From assembly GCA_964531215.1 (NCBI GenBank), contig CAZHFK010000016.1, forward strand, positions 1-22,520: a stretch of 22,520 nt of DNA, in the 5' to 3' direction. Positions 15,182-20,876 of this stretch are shown piece by piece. The notes below the pieces were generated by a model. It saw only the letters and a list, made by a program, of their open reading frames with translations, was not told the origin of the DNA and did not search any database. Positions within the stretch are counted from its first letter, which is position 1. Every line of letters starts with the position of its first letter. The translations under genes and the position numbers were made by a program. The DNA comes from WJKP01 sp964531215 (lineage in GTDB: Bacteria; Patescibacteriota; Patescibacteriia; CAIXNZ01).

Positions 15182-15685
15182 TTATAATTTTCTGGAATCA
15201 TAAGCCCAATGTAAAACTGCCTGTCTTTGCTTGGGACGGCAATCCCAGTCTTTTTTTGCACAATTTTTTTTGATCTGGGCAATGTGACGTTTAAAAGCTT
15301 TCCAACGTTTGATTTGCCGCTGATCGTCAGAACAACGTCGCCCCAAATAATAACGGCAAGACCATTGAAACCAGCCACGCGGATCTTCATGATAAATCCA
15401 GCCTTTTTTACGCCAAACTGCCAATGGCTGGGAAGCATTAATGCCGAAAAAATTTTTTTCAGGATCATGTTTTTTGGAATCCAATTTAGCTTTTTTAAAC
15501 CAGTCTTTGGGAAATTCTTTTTGACAATCAGTCATATATTTACCGCCAAATACGCCTAATTCTAACATTTGTTTGGGAGTTAATTCTGGTTTAAATTCAG
15601 AATCAAAATTTTTGCCGGTTGGTTCAGTCAAATAATAAATGTAATTTTTTTGCATTTTATCATTAACTGTGATTTTTTTCTTCAT
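15182..15685 (-). CDS. Conserved uncharacterised soluble protein (TEPTGKNF type)
   Basis: The 167-residue protein is soluble, basic and rich in aromatic residues. It contains YYLTEPTGKNFDSEFKPELT, ELGVFGGKYMTDC, FPKDWFKKAKL, INASQPLAVWRKKGWIY, DPRGWFQWSCRYYLGRR and RQIKRWKAFKRHIAQIKKNC. I recognise this as a widely distributed, highly conserved protein of unknown function seen in many bacteria and some eukaryotes. The dense invariant Trp, Tyr, Arg and Cys residues suggest a ligand- or nucleic-acid-binding role, but that is inference. The N-terminal ten residues before MQKNYIYY may be an extension; the ATG at 15685 is used because the next ATG lies inside the frame at residue 11. It lies 9 nt after the rhodopsin-like gene. 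Confidence 0.8.
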   Translation of the reverse strand: MKKKITVNDKMQKNYIYYLTEPTGKNFDSEFKPELTPKQMLELGVFGGKYMTDCQKEFPKDWFKKAKLDSKKHDPEKNFFGINASQPLAVWRKKGWIYHEDPRGWFQWSCRYYLGRRCSDDQRQIKRWKAFKRHIAQIKKNCAKKDWDCRPKQRQAVLHWAYDSRKL

Positions 15686-15694
15686 AAAAAAATA

Positions 15695-16312
15695 TTATTT
15701 AGCCTGGCTGGTCACAGTATAATAACCAAAAACTATTTTAGTAATAAAATCAAGTAATAAATACATTAAAGCCGTGATAGCCGGAGTTAAAATTTCAAAA
15801 CCAGTCGGTGCCAACAACCAAATTATAGGAAAAAAACTCCAGGTTATTGTCACATACCAGCGAATTTGTTTAATAAATTTATTTTCCTTAGCTGATTTTT
15901 TATGGATAATTTGTAAAATAATAATAAAAGCCAAACCACTAATAATGAAAAAAAGCCATTTATAAGGAGCTAAAATTATACTAGCCAAAAAACCGGTTAA
16001 CATGACAATTGAATTTAAAACTATCATTTCCAGAGTTTCAATCTTGGTTTTATTAAAAATTTTGGCTATTTCATACATTAATAAACCACAGCTTAAAATA
16101 TAAAATAACCAACGTGTCGGATAAATCGGATCACCCGAAGGAGAGGCAAAAACACCGACACCAGTTATTAAGACTGCATAAGAAACAGTTGTTGTGAAAA
16201 AAACTAATCGGTTAATTGCTATAAAATCTTTTTTTTTCTTTAATAATGGGAAAAATAAAGCAACTATAAAAAATAATAAGAACCCGACTAAAAAAATGGC
16301 TGCTTGCGTCAT
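15695..16312 (-). CDS. Microbial (type-1) rhodopsin-like seven-helix protein
   Basis: The 205-residue protein has seven hydrophobic helices (about 3-24, 36-55, 66-86, 94-114, 118-136, 151-168, 174-200). Lys-rich loops after helices 1, 3 and 5 place the N-terminus outside, the type-1 rhodopsin topology. Helix 6 reads WSFFPIIWLL (158-167), matching the bacteriorhodopsin WSAYPVVWLI retinal-pocket segment. Helix 7 reads LDFITKIVFG (187-196), matching LDVSAKVGFG, with Lys192 at the Schiff-base position and Asp188 at the second counterion. Helix 3, RWLFYILSCGLLMYE (67-81), aligns with proteorhodopsin RYIDWLLTVPLQMVE: Arg67 and Glu81 are kept, but the primary counterion Asp is Phe70 and the Thr is Ser74. 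It is therefore probably not a normal proton pump and may be a sensor or altered pump. No retinal synthesis gene is in the window. It follows the quinone oxidoreductase by 21 nt. Confidence 0.85.
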   Translation of the reverse strand: MTQAAIFLVGFLLFFIVALFFPLLKKKKDFIAINRLVFFTTTVSYAVLITGVGVFASPSGDPIYPTRWLFYILSCGLLMYEIAKIFNKTKIETLEMIVLNSIVMLTGFLASIILAPYKWLFFIISGLAFIIILQIIHKKSAKENKFIKQIRWYVTITWSFFPIIWLLAPTGFEILTPAITALMYLLLDFITKIVFGYYTVTSQAK

Positions 16313-16333
16313 ATTTTTTAATTATTAATAAAT

Positions 16334-16915
16334 TTATAATGCTTGTTTGGCTAATTTATTTATTTTCTTTAACCATTTTTGCCTTTTATTTTTGGTTGAA
16401 GTTTTTATTGGCCCTAAAATTAAATTTTTAACCGGCCAAACGCCAATAAAAAATAAAATTCCGTATTTTAATGATTTTAAACCGGCATGACCGAATAATT
16501 TATAAAATAAAACTGATCCATCTACCGTAGTTATTAAACGGGCTGTTTTACCTTTTAAATAACGTTTGGGTAAGGGTAATAAAGAATTTTCTTTATACTT
16601 AAAAGCAAAACCAGGTAAAATTGTCCTATCAATAAAACCTTTTAAAAGCGCGGGGTATGAATACCACCAGGTCGGAAAAATAAACACCAAATGATCAGCC
16701 CAGCTTATTTTTTGCTGCATTTTAACCAAATCAGGTTCTAGTTTTTGGATTTTTTTATAACCTTTATGTAAAATGGGATCAAATTTTAATTCTCCCAAAT
16801 AAACCGATTCAATTTGATAACCTGATTTTTGAGCAGTTTTTTTATAATGACGGGCAATCGCACCATTAAAGCTGTTTTTATCCGGATGACCTAAAATTAT
16901 CAAAATTTTTTTCAT
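16334..16915 (-). CDS. Flavodoxin-fold NAD(P)H:quinone oxidoreductase
   Basis: This cytoplasmic FMN/FAD enzyme family reduces quinones or similar acceptors by two electrons and protects against oxidative stress (MdaB, KefF, NQO1 relatives). The 193-residue protein shows ILGHPDKNSFNGAIA (about 7-21, flavin phosphate loop), then ADHLVFIFPTWWYSYPALLK (about 73-92) and FIDRTILPGFAFKY (about 94-107), then LITTVDGS in the second flavin-binding region. It is the first gene of a six-gene operon that includes the rhodopsin-like protein and TspO, and has an extended -10 promoter about 18 nt before the ATG. Physiological substrate unknown; being in an anaerobe without visible respiratory genes, it may act on environmental quinones. 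Confidence 0.9.
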   Translation of the reverse strand: MKKILIILGHPDKNSFNGAIARHYKKTAQKSGYQIESVYLGELKFDPILHKGYKKIQKLEPDLVKMQQKISWADHLVFIFPTWWYSYPALLKGFIDRTILPGFAFKYKENSLLPLPKRYLKGKTARLITTVDGSVLFYKLFGHAGLKSLKYGILFFIGVWPVKNLILGPIKTSTKNKRQKWLKKINKLAKQAL

Positions 16916-16920
16916 AATAA

Positions 16921-16941
16921 TGTTATAATTTAATTATAACA
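16921..16941. promoter_or_regulatory. Perfect palindromic double promoter between divergent genes
   Basis: The 21-bp site is a perfect inverted repeat: arm TGTTATAATT, one central T, arm AATTATAACA. Each arm is an ideal extended -10 (TGTTATAAT), one per strand, at 16921-16929 (plus) and 16933-16941 (minus). The two promoters face each other with overlapping start regions, one serving the operon at 16915, the other the membrane protein gene to the right. It could also be an operator. Confidence 0.6.
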
Positions 16942-17014
16942 TATAATAACTATTTAACTTAAATTTATAAAAACGCAAAAACGTATTGTTATTTCATTAT
17001 TAACCGGTGCTGGA

Positions 17015-17305
17015 TTGGGAATTTTTTGTATTATTGGGGTTAGTATCAGACTAGGCTTGGCTGGTAATGAATTATTTTTACTGGCTACTTGGTATAATCG
17101 CTTATTAATGGGTTTGGTAATCGGCTTAGCCGGTGCTTGGCAATTAAGTAAAACCAAATCAAATCCTTTACTGCGCGGGTTTATCTTGGGTTTAATGGTC
17201 AGCTTGGCTTTATTTTTAAGTACTGAATTACGTGATCCTATTGGTTTTGCGGCCGGGATTGTTTATGGTATTATTATTGATTTTGTTGCCAGTAAATACG
17301 CTTAA
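17015..17305 (+). CDS. Small multi-helix membrane protein, start uncertain
   Basis: The plus-strand frame is open from 16958 to the stop at 17305. It encodes a hydrophobic protein with about four helices: IVISLLTGAGLGIFCIIGVS, ELFLLATWYNRLLMGLVIGL, LLRGFILGLMVSLALFLS and FAAGIVYGIIIDFV, with charged short loops (KTKSN, TELRD). The only standard start is TTG at 17015, but that would cut into the first helix; reading back to 16967 (ATA AAA ACG CAA AAA CGT) gives a more natural basic N-terminus, so a rare start codon may be used. No Shine-Dalgarno is seen. A perfect TGTTATAAT lies at 16921-16929, and a terminator follows. No function is recognised; similar small proteins occur in other uncultured bacteria. 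Confidence 0.65.
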   Translation: MGIFCIIGVSIRLGLAGNELFLLATWYNRLLMGLVIGLAGAWQLSKTKSNPLLRGFILGLMVSLALFLSTELRDPIGFAAGIVYGIIIDFVASKYA

Positions 17306-17320
17306 TAATTTTAGTAAAAT

Positions 17321-17354
17321 AAAAACTCCTGCTTTATTAAATACAGGAGTTTTT
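17321..17354. terminator. Bidirectional terminator between convergent genes
   Basis: AAAAACTCCTG (17321-17331) pairs with CAGGAGTTTTT (17344-17354) around a 12-nt loop. The A and T ends give a U tract on both strands, serving the membrane protein gene (+) and the DUF378 gene (-). Confidence 0.85.
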
Positions 17355-17362
17355 GAGTATCT

Positions 17363-17572
17363 TTATTTTCTTTTGACTGCAACAGTTGCCAAATAAATGG
17401 TGTACAAAGCCGCTAAACCAACCAAAGCATACACCACTCTGGAAATAGCTGACATATCACCAAAAAGAGTTGCCACTAAATCAAAATTAAACAAACCGAC
17501 CAACCCCCAATTAAGGCCGCCAACAATGACCAAAACTAAAGAAATCACGTCTAAAGCATTAAGCTTTTGCAT
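17363..17572 (-). CDS. DUF378 family small membrane protein
   Basis: The 69-residue protein has two hydrophobic helices (about 6-28 and 43-64) and contains LDVISLVLVIVGGLNWGLVG, the typical DUF378 start with its GGLNWG motif, followed by FNFDLVATLFG and VYALVGLAALY. DUF378 proteins are small, widespread, inner-membrane proteins of unknown function. It has its own promoter (perfect extended -10 at 17607-17615) and shares a terminator with the convergent gene, so it is a single-gene unit. Confidence 0.9.
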   Translation of the reverse strand: MQKLNALDVISLVLVIVGGLNWGLVGLFNFDLVATLFGDMSAISRVVYALVGLAALYTIYLATVAVKRK

Positions 17573-17606
17573 AGATTTTTGGATTAATTAATTAATTATT
17601 TATTAT

Positions 17607-17615
17607 ATTATAACA
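17607..17615 (-). promoter_or_regulatory. Extended -10 promoter of the DUF378 gene
   Basis: TGTTATAAT on the minus strand is a perfect extended -10 element, 34 nt before the ATG at 17572. The -35 region is AT-rich and not clear. Confidence 0.55.
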
Positions 17616-17645
17616 AAAAAGCAATAAAATTAATATAAATTGCAA

Positions 17646-18044
17646 TTAATCACTGATTTTATCAAATTTTAAAGCTAAAGAATTAATACAATATCTTTTA
17701 TTGGTCGGCTGAGGACCATCTTCAAATAAATGGCCCAAATGACTACCGCATTGCGCGCAAACCACCTCCAACCTGTTCATGCCATACCTAGTATCCTTTT
17801 GCAGTTTAACATTGTCTTGTTTTATCACATCATAAAAACTGGGCCAGCCTGTTCCTGAGTCAAATTTGGTGGCTGAAGAAAATAAAGGATTACCGCAAGC
17901 TGCACAAATATAAATACCGGTTTCTTTATTATGTAGTAATTTACCGGAAAAGGCAGGTTCAGTCCCCTTTTTTCGCAAAATATGGTATTGTTCAGAACTT
18001 AATTTTTTTTGCCAGTCTTTTTCATTTTTTTTGATTTGTTTCAT
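17646..18044 (-). CDS. msrB: Peptide-methionine (R)-S-oxide reductase
   Basis: MsrB reduces the R form of methionine sulfoxide in oxidised proteins, using thioredoxin. The 132-residue protein has two zinc-binding Cys pairs, CAAC (47-50) and CAQC (96-99), the signature FDSGTGWPSFYD (61-72), GSHLGHLFEDGP (100-111) and the catalytic Cys119 in RYCINSLAL. Length is normal for the single-domain form. It follows msrA by 9 nt and is almost certainly co-transcribed with it, as is common for the pair. Confidence 0.96.
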   Translation of the reverse strand: MKQIKKNEKDWQKKLSSEQYHILRKKGTEPAFSGKLLHNKETGIYICAACGNPLFSSATKFDSGTGWPSFYDVIKQDNVKLQKDTRYGMNRLEVVCAQCGSHLGHLFEDGPQPTNKRYCINSLALKFDKISD

Positions 18045-18053
18045 ATTTAATAG

Positions 18054-18549
18054 TTAAAAGCCGCAAAGTTTGGCTTTTAATTTGTGTTTTTTATAATAAT
18101 CCTGATGATATTCTTCAGCCGGATAAAAATCAGTTGCTGGTTTGATTTGCGTAACAATTTCTTTTTTATACTGACCGGATTGGGTCAAATCTTTTTTTGA
18201 TTTTTCGACTGTTTTTTTCTGCTGTTGATTATAATAAAAAATAACTGAACGGTACTTACTCCCCCCGATCCGGACCTTGCCGGTTTAACTGAGTTGGATC
18301 ATGGATTTGCCAAAATTTTTCTAATAATTTATCATAAGAAATTTCATTCGGAGCATAAATAATTTGGCAAACTTCGGCATGACCGGTCTGACCGGTTGCC
18401 ACTTGTTTATAGCTGGGATCTTTGATTTGGCCACCCATAAAACCGACTGTTGTTTCTTGAACGCCTTTAAGCTTATCAAAGTCAGCCTGGACATGCCAAA
18501 AACAACCGGCTCCAAAAGTCGCTGTTTGTAAATTAGTTTGTTTACTCAT
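18054..18549 (-). pseudogene. msrA: Peptide-methionine (S)-S-oxide reductase, frameshifted at a G6 tract
   Basis: MsrA reduces the S form of methionine sulfoxide. The first part (18549-18256) encodes MSKQTNLQTATFGAGCFWHV with catalytic Cys16 in GCFW, GFMGGQIKDPSYKQV, GHAEV and FWQIHDPTQLNRQGPD, then hits a stop. The rest lies in the next frame down to a stop at 18054: YRSVIFYYNQQQKK, PATDFYPAEEYHQDYYKKH and the end KAKLCGF with the resolving Cys. The switch falls at six Gs (18261-18266, C on the plus strand); with five Gs the protein reads GPDRGSKYRS, as in family members. The cause may be a sequencing error, a true mutation or a variable tract. All residues otherwise look intact. A promoter lies right before the ATG and msrB follows. 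Confidence 0.88.
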
Positions 18550-18557
18550 ATACGGTT

Positions 18558-18586
18558 ATTATAAAGATATTTATCAAAATAAACAA
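18558..18586 (-). promoter_or_regulatory. Predicted msrA-msrB promoter, leaderless
   Basis: On the minus strand TTGTTT (18581-18586), a 17-nt spacer and TATAAT (18558-18563) are seen. The -10 is 8 nt from the msrA ATG at 18549, so the mRNA would begin at or beside the start codon. No Shine-Dalgarno is present. Confidence 0.6.
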
Positions 18587-18591
18587 ACCAA

Positions 18592-18620
18592 TTGACAAGT
18601 AATTATAATTTTGTTAAATT
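18592..18620 (+). promoter_or_regulatory. Predicted promoter of the nucleotidyltransferase operon
   Basis: TTGACA (18592-18597), a 17-nt spacer and TAAATT (18615-18620) lie on the plus strand. The start codon follows with a leader of about 20-25 nt that holds the strong ribosome site. It is divergent from the msrA promoter. Confidence 0.6.
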
Positions 18621-18649
18621 CAAATATCAAACTAAAGGAGGTGAGTCTT

Positions 18650-19267
18650 TTGACAAAAACACAGTTGCTTAAGTCTATTTTAAATAAAACTGGTTTAGAA
18701 AAAAAACAAATTTTTTTAATTGTTTTATATGGCAGTAATCTTGATTTAAATTATCCTGACAAAGATATTGATCTGTTTATTGTTGTAAATAACCAAATAG
18801 ATTATCAAACAATAGAAATAGATAATTATGATCTTATTTTTGTAAATCAAGATTATTTTCACATTGCTTTGGGAAATTTTGAGCCTTTGATTATTGAACC
18901 ATTATTAACCGGTAAAATAATTTGGGGACACCAAGAAGATTACCAGCAAATAATCAGCCGGCAAACAATAACGAATGCTAATCTTATTCATCTTTGTTAT
19001 CTGGCTTTAAAACTTTATTACTGGGCCGAACTAAATTATCAAAATCAAGCTTACCAAGATTGCCTGCAGAATTTAAGTTATGCTTTAAGTTATTTTTTAA
19101 TGGCCCAAAGCCTAAAACATCAAAATAAAATCCTCTGTTTTCAACAAATGCTAAAAAATCAACTTTTGGCAAAAACTACCAGTTTGCTCAAACAAAAACA
19201 AAAAAATCCGCAAAATATTCGGGAAATTCTAGACTTGTCAACAAAATATTTGACAGATTTTCTCTGA
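18650..19267 (+). CDS. Nucleotidyltransferase-fold protein with helical C-terminal domain
   Basis: The N-terminal part (about 20-65) has the minimal nucleotidyltransferase signature: LYGSN (27-30, GS motif), then DKDIDLFIVV with the Asp39/Asp41 metal pair and a third acidic position near YDLIFV (Asp61). The C-terminal part (about 108-160 onward) is helical, with LIHLCYLALKLYYWAELNYQ and NLSYALSYFLMAQSL, and resembles HEPN-like helices often joined or paired with such domains. It may transfer AMP or another nucleotide to a protein or RNA; a toxin-antitoxin-like role is possible but not shown. I start at TTG 18650 because AAAGGAGGTGA lies just before it; the upstream TTG at 18611 falls inside the promoter. 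The gene ends in TGA and is followed 77 nt later by the Gly/His-rich gene. 205 residues. Confidence 0.75.
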   Translation: MTKTQLLKSILNKTGLEKKQIFLIVLYGSNLDLNYPDKDIDLFIVVNNQIDYQTIEIDNYDLIFVNQDYFHIALGNFEPLIIEPLLTGKIIWGHQEDYQQIISRQTITNANLIHLCYLALKLYYWAELNYQNQAYQDCLQNLSYALSYFLMAQSLKHQNKILCFQQMLKNQLLAKTTSLLKQKQKNPQNIREILDLSTKYLTDFL

Positions 19268-19344
19268 TATTTTATGGTAAAAATAGGTAAGGTTCAAAAG
19301 TCAACCAGGCAAATTAACAAACAAAAAAAAAGGAGGTGACAAAA

Positions 19345-19581
19345 ATGTCAGGCATCAAACCACCAATGATCGGCGGTACTCCGTTATCACCGGTACATCA
19401 CTCGCCAGGAGCAGGAGTGCATGCGGACATAGGCTTTGGCCACGACAAGATCCACGTACCGTTTTCCGGCCAGACCACTTTGCCAACTTTCGGCATCGGT
19501 GGCGGCCACAGCTACGAAAACGACCGGATGCTGGGTGACCTCGGCGGAACGCTCCATAACCGCGACATCTTCAAGCCGTAA
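19345..19581 (+). CDS. Small Gly/His-rich protein of high GC, unknown function
   Basis: The 78-residue protein is rich in Gly, Pro and His (seven His), for example PPMIGGTPLSPVHHSPGAG, HADIGFGHDKIHVPFSG and FGIGGGHSYENDR, and has no membrane helix, cysteine or known domain. AAGGAGGTGAC, an almost perfect ribosome site, stands 6 nt before the ATG at 19345; the GTG nine bases upstream is part of that site. By my count the coding sequence is about 57% GC, far above its neighbours, with many GGC, ACC, CAC and CCG codons. It ends in a hairpin and a strong terminator. Possible explanations are high expression with selected codons, a structured or exported product, or recent transfer. The pattern of His could bind metal. 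Real translation is likely because of the ribosome site and sharp composition. Confidence 0.7.
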   Translation: MSGIKPPMIGGTPLSPVHHSPGAGVHADIGFGHDKIHVPFSGQTTLPTFGIGGGHSYENDRMLGDLGGTLHNRDIFKP

Positions 19582-19593
19582 AATATTACGGCT
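19574..19593 (+). other. Hairpin over the stop codon of the Gly/His-rich gene
   Basis: AGCCGTAA pairs with TTACGGCT around AATA. The stem includes the TAA stop at 19579-19581. It may protect the 3' end of the mRNA or work with the terminator just after it. Confidence 0.5.
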
Positions 19594-19602
19594 ACAAACT
19601 AA

Positions 19603-19627
19603 AGCCGCCCTTTTTTAAAGGGCGGCT
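19603..19627. terminator. Strong GC-rich terminator between convergent genes
   Basis: AGCCGCCCTTT pairs with AAAGGGCGGCT across a 3-nt loop. T-rich sequence follows on the plus strand (CTTTAATTATTT) and TTTAG on the minus strand, so it can serve the Gly/His-rich gene and the HAD gene ending at 19638. Confidence 0.8.
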
Positions 19628-19637
19628 CTTTAATTAT

Positions 19638-20273
19638 TTAAAAAAGTAAATTTTCCAGCTCCTTGCCTGATTGCAAGATCTTATCAGCTTGTGAAAAATC
19701 CTGCTCTTGTGTTGTCTGCGTCGGCTTAACATAACAGGTCATACCGGCTTTCTTGGCTGACTGTAAGCCAATTGACGTATCTTCAATTACCAAACAATCA
19801 GCAGGTTCAAGATTTAATTTATCTGTTGCTTTTAGATAACAATCAGGGGCAGGTTTTCTTTGCTCACAGTCTTCAAAGGTAACAATAGCTTGAAAAATAT
19901 CTGTTAAGCCTGTTTTTTGTAAAATTTTCTCAGTACTGGGTCTGGCTGATGAAGTGACCAAACCCAAAGCAATATCATGCTGAGCTAATTTTTTGATCAG
20001 ATCAATAATCTCATTAAATAAAGGGGCTGTTTCAATTCCTTGTAAGTATAATTGGCGTTTGGTCTGCCGGTATTGGCCAAAATCAAAATCAGGATATTTT
20101 TGTTTAAAATAAGCCTGGTAATCTACCGGATGAGTGCCAATTATTAGGTCTTTTTCCTGATCTGCCAACTCAATACCCTGCCGGCTAAAAGCTTTAACAG
20201 CTGAATCAAGGTTAATTGGTTCAGTATCAATAATCACTCCGTCCCGGTCAAAAATAATGGCTTTAAATTGCAT
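19638..20273 (-). CDS. HAD-superfamily hydrolase (beta-phosphoglucomutase-like)
   Basis: This cytoplasmic phosphatase or phosphomutase of the haloacid dehalogenase superfamily has all four motifs in 211 residues: FDRDGVIIDTE with the Asp9 nucleophile and Asp11, LVTSSARPS (motif II, Ser109), Lys140 in EQRKPAPDCYLKA (motif III), and CLVIEDTSIGLQSAKKAGM with Glu164/Asp165 (motif IV). The helical cap lies between motif I and II, as in the subfamily I type (beta-PGM/phosphoglycolate phosphatase). Substrate cannot be told. It is the last gene of a three-gene operon, 12 nt after the transporter gene. Confidence 0.93.
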   Translation of the reverse strand: MQFKAIIFDRDGVIIDTEPINLDSAVKAFSRQGIELADQEKDLIIGTHPVDYQAYFKQKYPDFDFGQYRQTKRQLYLQGIETAPLFNEIIDLIKKLAQHDIALGLVTSSARPSTEKILQKTGLTDIFQAIVTFEDCEQRKPAPDCYLKATDKLNLEPADCLVIEDTSIGLQSAKKAGMTCYVKPTQTTQEQDFSQADKILQSGKELENLLF

Positions 20274-20285
20274 AAAAAAATTTCA

Positions 20286-20873
20286 TTAAATTACATTAAA
20301 TAAAATCAAAATACCCAAAATTAACAGGCCCAAAACCGCAATTTCTTTTTTGTATTTTAATTTGTAAAGTTTTTCCGAAAAATAAATAACTAAAATTATC
20401 TGGATAATAGTCGCCACAATAATACCGCTGGCTACTGCCAGTTTTAAATAAAAATCAAGATTAACAAATAATCCGGCAAATACGACTGCATCATCAATCA
20501 AGGTCACAAAAGCTACAATAAATCCAGCCAAAATTGTTTGAAAAAATTTTTGTAAAGAAAATTTTCTTATAACTTTTTTTTCAATTTGAGTGCTTTTTTT
20601 AGTTTTAAAAACTTCAAAATAAACCAACCCAGCCAAAATAAAAATTAAACCGGCACTGATTATTTTGGTATAGGCAAAAGTGCTTAAAATTAAAGCAAAA
20701 ATTACACTGATTACAATCATCAGTAAAACGGCTAAAAAATTGCCAATAGAAAAAGCAATCTTACCTTTACGGCTTTGAGTTAAACTGGCAATCAACGGTA
20801 TTCTAGTCAAAAAATCATCAAAACTGACAATTGCTTTGGTAACAAAACCCAAAATAATGTATTTGTAAAGCAT
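20286..20873 (-). CDS. LysE/CadD-like membrane transporter
   Basis: The 195-residue protein has six predicted helices in two halves. Each half carries a short Asp-Asp motif after a helix, AIVSFDDFLTRIP (about 14-26) and VTLIDDAVVFAGL (about 123-135), typical of the LysE superfamily and the CadD cadmium-resistance group, in which such acidic pairs sit in the membrane. The cytoplasmic middle loop (KTKKSTQIEKKVIRK) is basic. It may export a cation or small molecule; the ion is unknown. It lies 3 nt after the propeller gene and 12 nt before the HAD gene. No signal peptide. Confidence 0.65.
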   Translation of the reverse strand: MLYKYIILGFVTKAIVSFDDFLTRIPLIASLTQSRKGKIAFSIGNFLAVLLMIVISVIFALILSTFAYTKIISAGLIFILAGLVYFEVFKTKKSTQIEKKVIRKFSLQKFFQTILAGFIVAFVTLIDDAVVFAGLFVNLDFYLKLAVASGIIVATIIQIILVIYFSEKLYKLKYKKEIAVLGLLILGILILFNVI

Positions 20874-20876
20874 GAT

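Noticed and set aside
15227..15559. 110-codon plus-strand frame opposite the conserved TEPTGKNF protein
   Set aside because: The opposite strand encodes a clearly conserved protein in an operon, and this frame has no recognisable motif or ribosome site.
19274..19338. A 20-codon basic frame (MVKIGKVQKSTRQINK and onward) before the Gly/His-rich gene
   Set aside because: It has no ribosome site, and its stop falls inside the next gene's ribosome site; probably a spacer, although a leader peptide cannot be excluded.
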